Shown: positions 7,925-16,447 of the stretch, piece by piece
Numbering within the stretch: position 1 is the first letter of the stretch
Layout of the letters: every line of letters begins with the position of its first letter
Source of the DNA: PALSA-1444 sp964291045
Lineage (GTDB): Bacteria > Chlamydiota > Chlamydiia > Chlamydiales > Rhabdochlamydiaceae
DNA length: 64,000 nt
Assembly: GCF_964291045.1 (NCBI RefSeq)
Contig: NZ_OZ197277.1
Coordinates: forward strand, 1,550,001 to 1,614,000
Direction of reading: 5' to 3'
The notes under the pieces: model-generated
Seen by the model: the letters and a program-made list of their open reading frames with translations, nothing else
Told to the model about the DNA's origin: nothing
Database searches by the model: none
Made by a program: the position numbers and the translations under genes

Positions 7925-9193
7925 TCATCTAAGATATCTAGGCTCAAGGCGGCAACATCGCCTTGCCTTAGTGTATCCTCTTTTAGGATCTAGCGCTTTA
8001 ATCAAACTCATGGATATCCGTTTTAAAAAAGCTATATTTGAAGCGGTAAATCCAGCTCCTGGATCAAATAAATCGACTTGCATCCTATCAAATAGCCAGT
8101 GCATATCCGTCATGTCTACCCCCCAGCGAGCGTAGATTGCTTGGTTAAACTCTATTGATAGTGCGCTCTGCTCCATGGAATCAGCTTGCGCTTCAAAATC
8201 TTCTTCTTGAAAAATGACATCTAATGCCCAATGAAGAGAAGTGTCTATTTCCTCTGGGTCTCGTGTCAGATCAGAAAATTCTTCTGCAGTAAGCTCGCAG
8301 CTTGAAAAATAATACGCTGTTTTAACCCTCTTTTCCCCTTGAATATTCCTTTCACTTTTTACATGAGCCATGCTTTTAAGCTCAGGCCAATGCTCTTTCA
8401 AAGATGTTAAGGAAAGTTCTGTATACAAAGTCACCTCTCTTAACCAAGAGCCTTGACTTCCCTTATTTTGAGAAACCCTACAGCCATCTACAGTCAGGCG
8501 CTGTTGATGAGCCTGTTTGAAAAGACCTTGGGCTGCTTGATAGAAAGGAGAGGCATTGTCTTGAACCAAGATCAAATAGTTTGCTTGACGCTGAAGAACT
8601 TTCTCCAAAGAATTTTTTGTCAAGAGAGCTCCTGTAAAAATAATGGACTTTGAAATCGTCACATCTTCCATGAGGGCATCTAAAATATCACTCTCAGCTC
8701 CTGGATGAATAAGAGCATGCTCAAGAATAAGCCGATTTTCAGCTGCAAAAAGTTGTACAAGATGCATCACCCTTCCCCCCAAAGACCCTTTATGCTGCTT
8801 CCCAGGGGTCATTGAGAGCTGACTTCTTAACTCCTCTGGAATATACATCATCCACTGTTTCAAGATGTGTTGAAAGATAGAAGGAGGCACATGGGCTAGA
8901 ATCCACTTTAATGTGTGATAAGAAGGAGCTGAGAATCGCTCTTGCACTAAGGTGTTTAACCAGTCAATGCGGCAATCTATAAAATCTGCAAGATCCTCTA
9001 CACTATTTGCATCCGATAGATATCCGCATAAAAGAGAATAGAGAAGAAACCAAGAAGGATAGATAGTTCGAGATAGCGGTTTGTGCTCATGAGCATCTAT
9101 AAAAGATTTTTTGATTCCGACTGCAAGCTGCTTTAAATCTACATCCTGCTTAAATTTTATCAAATCAGCATCTTTTGTTAGTCTACTTGCCAT
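7925..9193 (-). CDS. ISAs1-family transposase-derived protein, catalytic residues apparently lost
   Basis: A 422-residue protein with the overall layout of ISAs1 transposases: an N-terminal transposase-associated domain (about 20-130), then 'MHLVQLFAAENRLIL', 'QRQANYLILVQDN' and 'SLHWALDVIFQEED', ending with 'IAFLKRISMSLIKAL'. Against the family pattern as I remember it, the first catalytic Asp ('LDGKxxRGS') reads 'MTPGKQHKGS', the second ('TIDAM') reads 'FTGAL', and the Glu in 'HWxIEN' is Asp. About 50 residues are inserted after 'LDVIFQEED'. No terminal inverted repeats were found. The frame is intact, so this is either a diverged inactive copy or a domesticated protein. Confidence 0.8.
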   Translation of the reverse strand: MASRLTKDADLIKFKQDVDLKQLAVGIKKSFIDAHEHKPLSRTIYPSWFLLYSLLCGYLSDANSVEDLADFIDCRIDWLNTLVQERFSAPSYHTLKWILAHVPPSIFQHILKQWMMYIPEELRSQLSMTPGKQHKGSLGGRVMHLVQLFAAENRLILEHALIHPGAESDILDALMEDVTISKSIIFTGALLTKNSLEKVLQRQANYLILVQDNASPFYQAAQGLFKQAHQQRLTVDGCRVSQNKGSQGSWLREVTLYTELSLTSLKEHWPELKSMAHVKSERNIQGEKRVKTAYYFSSCELTAEEFSDLTRDPEEIDTSLHWALDVIFQEEDFEAQADSMEQSALSIEFNQAIYARWGVDMTDMHWLFDRMQVDLFDPGAGFTASNIAFLKRISMSLIKALDPKRGYTKARRCCRLEPRYLR

Positions 9194-9385
9194 ATAAATT
9201 CTCCCATTTTAAAGAGTAATGAAATCACAAATCTCTTTTTTAATAAAAACTCTATATACATCATCGTTTGCGCCTCTATAGGATGTCTTACAGCTCAAAT
9301 TGCTAAGAATAGAAGTTTTTGCAAGGGAGGCCTTATGTTATCCAGCAAATATCAGCTCTTGACTTGAGGAAACTTAAGATGCAAT

Positions 9386-9424
9386 ATGTCCTAAAAGTGA
9401 CGAATTTCATCACTTTTAGGACAT
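9386..9424. promoter_or_regulatory. Perfect 15-bp inverted repeat (probable AbiEi operator)
   Basis: ATGTCCTAAAAGTGA at 9386-9400 is repeated in reverse complement at 9410-9424 with a nine-base spacer, ending three bases before the abiEi start codon. AbiEi antitoxins are known to repress their own promoters through inverted repeats, so this is the likely operator. It lies where a Shine-Dalgarno sequence would be, and none is seen. Confidence 0.8.
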
Positions 9425-9427
9425 GGT

Positions 9428-10231
9428 ATGTTTGCAAAGTATCTTGAAAAATTACAATCTAGAGGAAAGAGATGTTTCACCTCTCAAGAGATCATGCATG
9501 ATCTTAATCTTTCTTCAACTGCTACAAGAGCTGGCTTATACAGGCTAAAAAAGGGTGGAAAATTGATAAGTCCGGTTAGCGGGCTCTATGTTATTGTCCC
9601 TCCTGAGTGTAAGCCTTATGGCTCTATTCCAGCTGAGGAATTAATCCCTCTAATGATGAAGCACCTTCAGGCAAAGTATTACGTAGCACTACTGAGTGCA
9701 GCAGGGTTTTACGGGGCTTCTCATCAAAAGCCCATGGTTTTTCAAGTTGTTACTTCTCAGCGTATTAAGCACTCATTAAAATTTGGTAGAATCTACATAC
9801 AACTGATTTACAAAAAATCTTTAGATCTCTTCCCTGTCCAAGATTTTATTGTAAGTAGTGGTTATTTAAAAGTTGCAAAACCAGAACTCATCGCACTTGA
9901 TTTGCTTAAATTTCCAAGATACGCAGGAGGCATGAATAATACTGCAACTGTTTTATCTGAGCTCATAGAAAGCATTCATGTTCACAAGTTGATAGAGGTT
10001 GCTGAAAATTTGGGTGAAAAGTATCAATTACAGCGATTAGGTTATCTCATAGAAAAAATAGAGGTGATGGATGACACTATCAAGAAGCCTATCCTTGATG
10101 TGCTCTCACACTATGTTTCTTCTCATAATCTATCTTATATACCGCTTGCTTCTTATATATCAAAGATAGGGCATCCACGGTGTCAAAAATGGAAAATCAT
10201 TGAAAATATACATTTTGAGAGTGACTTATGA
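9428..10231 (+). CDS. abiEi: AbiEi-type antitoxin / transcriptional regulator (orphan)
   Basis: A 267-residue protein with an N-terminal winged helix-turn-helix (residues 1-60, 'CFTSQEIMHDLNLSSTATRAGLYRLKKGGKLI...GLYVIVPPE'). It is followed by the AbiEi core: 'YYVALLSAAGFYGASHQKPMVFQVV', 'KVAKPELIALDLL' and 'GGMNNTATVLSEL'. AbiEi is the antitoxin half of type IV toxin-antitoxin systems, paired with the nucleotidyltransferase AbiEii encoded directly downstream. Here only a 24-codon frame follows before tRNA-Ser, so the toxin gene is missing. The neighbouring ISAs1-like gene is divergent. Confidence 0.85.
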   Translation: MFAKYLEKLQSRGKRCFTSQEIMHDLNLSSTATRAGLYRLKKGGKLISPVSGLYVIVPPECKPYGSIPAEELIPLMMKHLQAKYYVALLSAAGFYGASHQKPMVFQVVTSQRIKHSLKFGRIYIQLIYKKSLDLFPVQDFIVSSGYLKVAKPELIALDLLKFPRYAGGMNNTATVLSELIESIHVHKLIEVAENLGEKYQLQRLGYLIEKIEVMDDTIKKPILDVLSHYVSSHNLSYIPLASYISKIGHPRCQKWKIIENIHFESDL

Positions 10232-10302
10232 TCGCAAATTGTTTTTACGTACTTTATATCAACGTTGAAGATAAGATTTATATGAAAAAAGAGACTTATT
10301 GA
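10228..10302 (+). pseudogene. 24-codon frame at the expected toxin position
   Basis: An ATG overlapping the abiEi stop codon (ATGA) opens a frame of 24 codons. This is the coupling geometry of abiEi-abiEii operons. The peptide does not resemble the AbiEii N-terminus, so it may be a relic of a deleted toxin gene or chance. Confidence 0.25.
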
Positions 10303-10355
10303 ATATCAGCTGAGCTCCTCTCATAGAGGATGCCAAGGGTTCGAACTGGTTACAA

Positions 10356-10445
10356 TGGCGGAGGAGGTGGGATTCGAACCCACGATACGTTTTCACGTAT
10401 ACACGCTTTCCAAGCGGGCTCCATCGGCCACTCGAACACTCCTCC
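10356..10445 (-). tRNA. tRNA-Ser (GGA anticodon)
   Basis: Minus strand: acceptor GGAGGAG pairs with CTCCTCC, there is a long variable arm (TATACGTGAAAACGTAT), GGTTCGAATCC in the T arm, anticodon GGA in CTTGGAAAG, and an encoded 3' CCA. It borders the orphan abiEi region; tRNA-Ser genes are common integration sites. Confidence 0.96.
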
Positions 10446-10508
10446 AAAAAGAATATTCATGCTACTTGATTAGGTATTAACATACAAGAGGAGAAAATTG
10501 GCTGCATC

Positions 10509-10534
10509 CAAGAAAAAACATCTATTTTTTCTTG
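10509..10534. repeat. AT-rich perfect 10-bp inverted repeat upstream of znuA
   Basis: CAAGAAAAAA and TTTTTTCTTG flank a six-base loop, about 100 bases before the metal-transporter operon and 64 bases upstream of tRNA-Ser on the other strand. It could be an operator or a hairpin; it does not match the Zur box I know. Confidence 0.4.
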
Positions 10535-10633
10535 ATAAGATCTTTTTTCTTTTATGAATCTCTTCCTTCTTATCCCGCGAAAAAGAGGGGTCTTTTGAAG
10601 AAAATGATTAGCAAGATTGTGATCATGTAAGCT

Positions 10634-11512
10634 ATGATGATAGCTCTCATGAAAACCTTTTTATTAAGCTTACTTGCTTTATTCTGTGTTGTCCTTTCTT
10701 CCTGTTCTAGAGAAATCAAACCTTCTCAATCATCCATATTAGTGACAATTCCTGTTTATGCAGCCGTTGTAGAAACGTTGACAGATCATCTGATTGATGT
10801 TCAAGTTCTCGTTCCTCCAGGATCTGACCCTCATACATATGAGCCAAAACCTGATCAAATCCGGCATTTTACAGAGGCTAAAGTTTGGTTTCGAATTGGT
10901 GAGTCCATTGAAGCTAAAATGGTGAGCTTTCTTGAAGGGTATGGCGTTGATATCATCAACTTATCAGAGGGCAAAAAGATGCTTTGTGAAGAGGCGCATC
11001 ACCACCATGGGCATCATCACCATCATGAAGAAAAAGATCTTCACCTGTGGATGGATCCCACTCTTTTAGCTGAGCAAGTAGGAGATATACGGGATCATTT
11101 AATTCCCCATTTCCCTCATATGAAAAGGCAAATTGAGCAAAATGCCGCCTCTATGATAGAAAAGCTAAGTCAGCTAGATCGTGAACTTGCTGCAAAACTG
11201 ACTCCTTTTAAAGGGTACTCCTTAATGGTCTCACATCCAGCATTTGGGTATTTTTGCAACCGGTATCACCTTCATCAAATCTCGATTGAAATTGAAGGGA
11301 AAGACCCGCTTCCTCAAGATATTGCAATGCTGATGCAAGTCGATCACGCAAAACTCATCCCGTTTATCATTATAGAGCCTCAGTACTCTTCTAAAGGAGC
11401 GACACTGATTGGGGAAAAGCTGAGTCTTACTTGTGAAGAGATTGACCCTTATTCCCCTCATTATTTTAGTATGCTTGAGCGCCTCTCTGATTTAATCCAA
11501 GAAAAATTATGA
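10634..11512 (+). CDS. znuA: Metal (zinc/manganese) ABC transporter substrate-binding lipoprotein
   Basis: A 292-residue cluster A-I binding protein. A signal peptide ends in the lipobox 'LSSC' (Cys about residue 24). A histidine-rich loop, HHHHGHHHHHEE, typical of zinc-specific members, lies near residue 115. Metal-ligand blocks 'GSDPHTYEPKPDQ', 'DLHLWMDP' and 'SHPAFGYF' are present. It captures metal in the periplasm for the adjacent ATPase and permease. ATGs at 10634, 10637 and 10649 are possible starts; none has a clear ribosome-binding site and the last gives the most usual signal peptide. The stop overlaps the ATPase start by four bases. Confidence 0.94.
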   Translation: MMIALMKTFLLSLLALFCVVLSSCSREIKPSQSSILVTIPVYAAVVETLTDHLIDVQVLVPPGSDPHTYEPKPDQIRHFTEAKVWFRIGESIEAKMVSFLEGYGVDIINLSEGKKMLCEEAHHHHGHHHHHEEKDLHLWMDPTLLAEQVGDIRDHLIPHFPHMKRQIEQNAASMIEKLSQLDRELAAKLTPFKGYSLMVSHPAFGYFCNRYHLHQISIEIEGKDPLPQDIAMLMQVDHAKLIPFIIIEPQYSSKGATLIGEKLSLTCEEIDPYSPHYFSMLERLSDLIQEKL

Positions 11513-12216
11513 CCATTCAAGCGAAAAATTTGGCGTTTCAATACACAGAAACGCCTCTACTTCACCATGTTTCCTTTGATATTAAACAAGGGGAATGCAT
11601 TGCCATTTTTGGGCCTAATGGCGGAGGAAAAACCACGCTTCTTAAACTCCTCATGGGATTTTTAACTCCTTCTTCAGGCTCTTTATGCATTGAAGGCGCT
11701 CCCCCGCAAAAAAAACGGTCTGTGATGGGATATGTCCCTCAAAGATCATCTTTTGATCCTCAGTTTCCTATCACAGCCATTGATGTGGTCAAAATGGGAG
11801 CTCTTACCCCTTCCTATTTACGCTCTTACCCTATAGACGCTCTTGATAAAGCGTGGGACATGTTAAATAAAGTGGGTCTTACGCATCTAGCTGAAGCTCC
11901 CTTTGGTTCTTTATCAGGTGGGCAAGCGCAAAGAGTTCTTATTGCAAGAGCTTTAATGGGACATAGAGAGTATCTCTTTTTGGATGAAGCAACAGCCAAT
12001 ATTGACTTTGCAGCCCAGCTGCAGTTTCATGAGCTACTCCAAGAGCTAAAAGGAAAGTTAACGATTGTCATGGTGACACACGATCTTCCTAAAACCATGC
12101 CGTATGTTGACAGGTTCTTATCTGTGTACGGTGATGTCACTTCTTATACGCATGAAGAGCTGTGCCACCATTTTGTCCATGGTCTTTATCATTTACCCTT
12201 AAGCTCTAAAGGCTAG
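11509..12216 (+). CDS. znuC: Metal ABC transporter ATP-binding protein
   Basis: A 235-residue ABC ATPase with Walker A 'GPNGGGKTTL' (about residues 36-45), Q-loop 'YVPQRSSFDPQFP', signature 'LSGGQAQRVLIARAL', Walker B 'YLFLDEATANID' and switch 'VTHD'. Its ATG overlaps the znuA stop, and the permease starts three bases after its own stop. The operon imports zinc and/or manganese. Confidence 0.94.
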   Translation: MTIQAKNLAFQYTETPLLHHVSFDIKQGECIAIFGPNGGGKTTLLKLLMGFLTPSSGSLCIEGAPPQKKRSVMGYVPQRSSFDPQFPITAIDVVKMGALTPSYLRSYPIDALDKAWDMLNKVGLTHLAEAPFGSLSGGQAQRVLIARALMGHREYLFLDEATANIDFAAQLQFHELLQELKGKLTIVMVTHDLPKTMPYVDRFLSVYGDVTSYTHEELCHHFVHGLYHLPLSSKG

Positions 12217-12219
12217 CGC

Positions 12220-13083
12220 ATGTTTAATATTTTTCTTGTGTTCCCTTTTTTGATTTCTTCTTTCTTAGCAGGGCTTGCCTCCTCCATCACAGGAGGCATC
12301 ATTGGATCGTATGTGGTTGTTAAACGTATTGTCTTTATTACAGGAAGCATCGCTCACTCCGTGCTGGGAGGAATGGGATTTTTCTTATGGCTTAAGAGAT
12401 CTTATGGGTGGACATTTCTTGATCCTTTGGAAGGAGCTCTTTTAGCTGCCATCTTATCAGCACTTTTAATTGGGTGGATTCATTTACGGTATCAAGAACG
12501 AGAAGACACCATTATTGCAGCCATATGGTCTACCGGGATGGCGCTTGGCGTCATCTTTATTTCACTCACTCCTGGCTATAATGTGGAGCTCATGAATTTT
12601 CTCTTTGGGAACATACTTTGGGTCTCTCAGAAAGATCTCCTTCTTTTAGGAGGGCTAACAGCTGTTGTGATCCTCATTGCGCTCATCTTTCATCAAAAAT
12701 TTCAAGCGGTTTGCTTTGATGAAGTTGAATCTGAGCTAAGGGGTATTCCTGTCACTTTCTACTATCTTCTCCTTCTCAATCTTGTCGCCATATCTGTTGT
12801 CATCTTGATTCAAGTTGTAGGGTCAATCCTCGTGATTTCGATGCTCACCATTCCACCAGCAATTGCTAATCAGTTTTTTCATAAGCTCTCAGCCATGATG
12901 CTAGGATCGATTGTGTGCGGGCTGATCTTCACAACGACAGGGCTTGCCATCTCCTTTTTCTTTAACTTGCCACCAGGCGCCACCATAGCGCTCATTTCAG
13001 CGATTGCCTACACTTTACACCTCATTTATCATGGCCTTAAGAAAAAAAGCGGTAGCACCTCTTCAACAGTGACTCTTTCTTGA
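12220..13083 (+). CDS. znuB: Metal ABC transporter permease
   Basis: A 287-residue ABC-3 family membrane protein with about eight hydrophobic segments, including 'GGIIGSYVVVKRIVFITGSIAHSVLGG' (the family's glycine-rich cytoplasmic segment) and 'ILVISMLTIPPAIANQ'. It forms the inner-membrane channel for the znuA/znuC products. In Chlamydia a similar transporter sits beside obg-rpmA-rplU, as here. Confidence 0.93.
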   Translation: MFNIFLVFPFLISSFLAGLASSITGGIIGSYVVVKRIVFITGSIAHSVLGGMGFFLWLKRSYGWTFLDPLEGALLAAILSALLIGWIHLRYQEREDTIIAAIWSTGMALGVIFISLTPGYNVELMNFLFGNILWVSQKDLLLLGGLTAVVILIALIFHQKFQAVCFDEVESELRGIPVTFYYLLLLNLVAISVVILIQVVGSILVISMLTIPPAIANQFFHKLSAMMLGSIVCGLIFTTTGLAISFFFNLPPGATIALISAIAYTLHLIYHGLKKKSGSTSSTVTLS

Positions 13084-13190
13084 TTGAAAATATTCCCTTT
13101 TCCATGGTAAATTTTCCCTTTGGACTTTTCTTTTCATAACAGTCGCTACAGATCAAAGAGAGAATTCTTGGGTCAAGCGAGAAAGAGCTA

Positions 13191-13223
13191 TTGCAAGGAA
13201 AGCATTAAATCCAGTAGTATAAC
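13191..13223 (+). promoter_or_regulatory. Candidate promoter of rplU-rpmA-obg
   Basis: TTGCAA at 13191-13196 is followed after 18 bases by TAGTAT (13215-13220; TATAAC overlaps at 13218-13223), 30 bases before the L21 start codon. Spacing and position fit the housekeeping sigma factor, but the boxes are imperfect. Confidence 0.4.
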
Positions 13224-13252
13224 TCCTACTTTGAGTATTTTTGAGGTTAAAA

Positions 13253-13564
13253 ATGTACGCTATCATTGAAACAGGTGGAAAACAGTATCGTGTTGAAAAA
13301 GACGATATTATTGATGTAGAGCTTCTACAAGCTGAAAAAGGTCAAATCGTTGAGTTCACTCAAGTACTCTTTTTCAATGATGGGAAAGATGTCAAGGTTG
13401 GAGCTCCTTATGTTGATCAATCTGTTGTTAGAGCAGAACTCTTAATGGAGGCTAAAGGGCCTAAAGAGATCGCGTTTAAATACAAACAACGTAAAGGTAT
13501 CCGCAGAAAAGTAGGACACCGTCAGAAATATCACCGTATTAAAATTACAGAGATTGTGGGGTAA
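13253..13564 (+). CDS. rplU: 50S ribosomal protein L21
   Basis: A 103-residue ribosomal protein. 'MYAIIETGGKQYRVEKDD' is the standard N-terminus, and 'FKYKQRKGIRRKVGHRQKYHRIKITEI' is the C-terminal rRNA-binding signature. A TTG at 13241 would add four residues, but the ATG at 13253 matches the family and has GAGG at the right distance. First gene of L21-L27-Obg. Confidence 0.97.
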   Translation: MYAIIETGGKQYRVEKDDIIDVELLQAEKGQIVEFTQVLFFNDGKDVKVGAPYVDQSVVRAELLMEAKGPKEIAFKYKQRKGIRRKVGHRQKYHRIKITEIVG

Positions 13565-13571
13565 CTAACGT

Positions 13572-13835
13572 ATGGCACATAAGAAAGGTCAAGGATCAAG
13601 CCGTAACGGCAGAGACTCTAAATCCAAGCGCCTCGGCATTAAAGCATCAGGCGGTCAATTTGTGACAACTGGAAGCATTATTGTTAGACAACGCGGAACA
13701 AAATGGTCTCCTGCGAAGAATGTCGCTGTTGGAAGAGATGACACCATTTTCTCACTCATTGACGGAATCGTCACTTACAGAAAAGGTCTTAAAACTTTTG
13801 TTTCTGTTCTCCCTCTCCCTTCAGACAACACTTAA
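13572..13835 (+). CDS. rpmA: 50S ribosomal protein L27
   Basis: An 87-residue protein starting 'MAHKKGQGSSRNGRDS' with 'GIKASGGQFVTTGSIIVRQRGTK' and 'VGRDDTIFSLIDG', all L27 hallmarks. The N-terminal tail reaches the peptidyl-transferase centre. It starts seven bases after rplU and is followed by obg after 18 bases. Confidence 0.97.
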   Translation: MAHKKGQGSSRNGRDSKSKRLGIKASGGQFVTTGSIIVRQRGTKWSPAKNVAVGRDDTIFSLIDGIVTYRKGLKTFVSVLPLPSDNT

Positions 13836-13853
13836 TTGGATCATCTATAATTT

Positions 13854-14849
13854 ATGTTCACCGACAAAGTCAAGCTCTCGCTCATAGCGGGCCGTGGAGG
13901 CAACGGAGTGATTGCTTGGCGCCGGGAAAAATTTGTCCCCAAAGGTGGACCTTGCGGGGGTGACGGCGGTAAAGGTGGATCGATCTACCTGGAAGTTGAC
14001 CCTCAAGTTGTCTCTTTAGAACATCACCGTAATCACCGTATCATTAAAGCCAAAAATGGGCAACCAGGCGGCGCTAATCTCTGCAAAGGGAAAAGCGGTG
14101 AAGACATTATCGTTAAAATCCCTCCTGGCACTTTAGTGAAAGATGTTAACACAGGAGAAGTCCTCTACGACTTTGTTGAGCAATCAAGATCTGAGCTCAT
14201 GTGTAAAGGGGGAAGAGGCGGAAAAGGGAACAACAACTTCAAAACTCCTACCAATCAAGCTCCCTACATTTGCACAGAGGGAACACTCGGTGAATCTCTA
14301 GAAGTTGAGCTTGAACTCAAACTGATTGCTGATGTCGGTCTTGTCGGAATGCCGAATGCGGGAAAATCATCTCTCATGTCAGCGATGACACACGTTGAAG
14401 TGAAGATTGGAGCTTATCCTTTCACGACACTTTTTCCTAACTTAAGCTACATCTACTATCCTGAACAAGAAAAAGTTCTTGTGGCAGACATTCCAGGTAT
14501 TATTGAAGGGGCACATAAAGACCGTGGCCTTGGCTTTGAATTTTTAAGACACATTGAAAGATCTGCCGTGCTCATTTATGTTGTTGACTCTTCTGGGATT
14601 GAAGAGAGAGATCCTCTTGAGGATTTCCGCATTCTTCAAGAAGAGCTTAGAGCCTATAATCCAGAGCTCTTAAATAAACCTTATCTTGTGGCTCTTAATA
14701 AAACAGATATTGAAGAGTCTAAAGAACACATTGCACGGTTTAAAGAGGCGTATCCTAATACCCATTTCTTCCCGATTTCTGCGCTTCAAAAAGAAGGCAT
14801 TAAGCCTTTAACAGAAGCTATCTACAAACTTGTAAAAACACACGTTTAA
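13854..14849 (+). CDS. obgE: Obg-family GTPase
   Basis: A 331-residue GTPase for late 50S assembly. The glycine-rich Obg fold is at 1-155 ('GRGGNGVIAWRREKFVPKGG', 'GGDGGKGG'). The G domain has G1 'GMPNAGKSSL', G3 'DIPG' and G4 'NKTD'. The protein ends right after the G domain, so the OCT C-terminal extension seen in some Obg proteins is absent. It follows rpmA, the usual context. Confidence 0.96.
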   Translation: MFTDKVKLSLIAGRGGNGVIAWRREKFVPKGGPCGGDGGKGGSIYLEVDPQVVSLEHHRNHRIIKAKNGQPGGANLCKGKSGEDIIVKIPPGTLVKDVNTGEVLYDFVEQSRSELMCKGGRGGKGNNNFKTPTNQAPYICTEGTLGESLEVELELKLIADVGLVGMPNAGKSSLMSAMTHVEVKIGAYPFTTLFPNLSYIYYPEQEKVLVADIPGIIEGAHKDRGLGFEFLRHIERSAVLIYVVDSSGIEERDPLEDFRILQEELRAYNPELLNKPYLVALNKTDIEESKEHIARFKEAYPNTHFFPISALQKEGIKPLTEAIYKLVKTHV

Positions 14850-14929
14850 TCGTCACTTTTATTGCATTAAAAGCACTGTCTATTTTTTTTCTAGGATGTA
14901 TTGTTTTGGGAATTTTTCTTAAAGAAGGT

Positions 14930-15002
<73 letters not shown>

Positions 15003-15026
15003 AAGGAATTAAGTATCATAAAGAAT

Positions 15027-15047
15027 CTATTGCTTTTTTAGCAATAG
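15027..15047. repeat. Short hairpin between tRNA-Phe and the pyrophosphorylase gene
   Basis: CTATTGCT and AGCAATAG enclose a T5 loop, about 25 bases upstream of tRNA-Phe on its strand. No T-tract of use as a terminator follows; role unknown. Confidence 0.35.
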
Positions 15048-15143
15048 CTCATTTTACTTAAAAAAACTGATTTCCCCTTTTCCTCTTCTTTTGTTATTTA
15101 TCCTCACCTGTTATCTTAAAAGGAAAAAGGAAAAGATTCTTTC

Positions 15144-16298
15144 ATGTTCATTCAGCAGATTCAAGAGCGGCTAAGAGATATGGATCAACTCCATCTAGCT
15201 GAAAAGCTTCATCTCTTATCTGAAGAGGAGCAAAAGCAATTTCTTAAACATCTTGACCCAGATTTTTTACAGCTCCAAAGAACGCTCTCTAAACAAATCC
15301 TTCCCCCCTCTTTTGAAGAACCTGCTAAAACAGCAGATGAGGCTCACGAAAAGTGGAAAAGTCCTGGCAACTTAGCTCTTCAGCAAGGAAAGTGCGCCTC
15401 TCTTATCTTAGCAGGAGGGCAAGGAAGTAGGCTGGGCTCTTCTCTTCCTAAAGCGCTTGTTCCTCTAAATGATGAAGGAGTGACTCTTTTACAGATTCAT
15501 CTTGAAAAACTGTACCACCTTTCGCATGAGTTTCATATTACGGTTCCATGTGCCATTACAACCTCCCAAAGCCACTATCCCTGGATCATGAATTATCTTG
15601 AGACCCATCACTTCTTTCATCTTGTAAGAGAGAGCATTACGGTGATTATTCAAGAAGAAGCTCCCTTACTTAACGGTGAGGGGAACTGGTTTTTAAGAGA
15701 AAATGGAATGCTTGCTTTAGCCCCCAATGGAAACGGCTCATCGCTTAAACTCTTAGAAGAACAAGGCATTTTGGCAAAATGGGAATCTTTAGGAATCAGC
15801 GCTCTTTCAATTATTCCGATTGATAACCTTCTTGCAAATCCCATAGACCCTATTCTTTTAGGATACCATACTCATCATGCATTAGACGTCACTCTGAAAG
15901 TGATTACAAGAAAGCATCCAGATGAAAAGATGGGAGTGATTGTGTTAAAAGATCAAAAGATACAGGTGCAAGAGTATTCAGAGCTTCCTTTAGAAGCAAG
16001 AAATCACACTTACTTTGCCCATATTGGACTGTTAACCCTTTCTCTTTCCTTTGCAAGAAAAGTGTCTAAAGCCTCTCTTCCTTGGCATTTTTGCTTGAAA
16101 AAAGACCCCCTTACGGAGGGGATGGTGGGAAAATTTGAGCAGTTTCTCTTTGATATTTTACCTTCTAGTGAAAAGACAAGCCTTCTTCTTTACCCAAGGA
16201 AAGAGGTGTACGCCCCTTTAAAAAACAAGACAGGAGAGCATGGATTAGACTCTGTACAACAACTGCTCAGTCATCTTAAGGAAACAAAAGTCTTTTAA
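15144..16298 (+). CDS. UDPGP-family UTP:sugar-1-phosphate uridylyltransferase
   Basis: A 384-residue member of the eukaryote-like UDP-glucose / UDP-GlcNAc pyrophosphorylase family. The nucleotide-binding motif is 'LILAGGQGSRLGSSLPKAL' (about residues 84-102). Further blocks are 'NGNGS' and 'IDNLLANPIDPILLGYH'. It would make a UDP-sugar from UTP and a sugar 1-phosphate; whether glucose or N-acetylglucosamine is preferred cannot be told. gpsA follows, as at the CT714-CT715 locus of C. trachomatis in my memory. Confidence 0.88.
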   Translation: MFIQQIQERLRDMDQLHLAEKLHLLSEEEQKQFLKHLDPDFLQLQRTLSKQILPPSFEEPAKTADEAHEKWKSPGNLALQQGKCASLILAGGQGSRLGSSLPKALVPLNDEGVTLLQIHLEKLYHLSHEFHITVPCAITTSQSHYPWIMNYLETHHFFHLVRESITVIIQEEAPLLNGEGNWFLRENGMLALAPNGNGSSLKLLEEQGILAKWESLGISALSIIPIDNLLANPIDPILLGYHTHHALDVTLKVITRKHPDEKMGVIVLKDQKIQVQEYSELPLEARNHTYFAHIGLLTLSLSFARKVSKASLPWHFCLKKDPLTEGMVGKFEQFLFDILPSSEKTSLLLYPRKEVYAPLKNKTGEHGLDSVQQLLSHLKETKVF

Positions 16299-16447
16299 AG
16301 ATTGGGTAAAAAATGAGCTCCCAAGCTCTGGGCAGTTAACTCCCCTCCATGCTATACTCCTCTTGAAAGATCTATCCCCTTCTTGCAGAAAGAAGATACG
16401 CATAGAGTTTAGTTTCTTTCATCTTCGTTAGAGTCAAAGAGGTTATC

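Noticed and set aside
7850..9300. Terminal inverted repeats or target duplication of an insertion sequence around the ISAs1-like gene
   Set aside because: I searched both flanks by eye (including a CAGGG near 7896) and found no matching pair.
10356..10445. tRNA-Ser as attachment site of an integrated island
   Set aside because: No second copy of the tRNA end, no integrase and no phage genes are visible in the window; only kept as context.
10259..10447. 62-codon minus-strand frame
   Set aside because: It reads through the tRNA-Ser gene and is explained by it.
10990..11035. Histidine run resembling a cloning tag
   Set aside because: It lies in the internal metal-binding loop normal for ZnuA-type proteins, not at a terminus.
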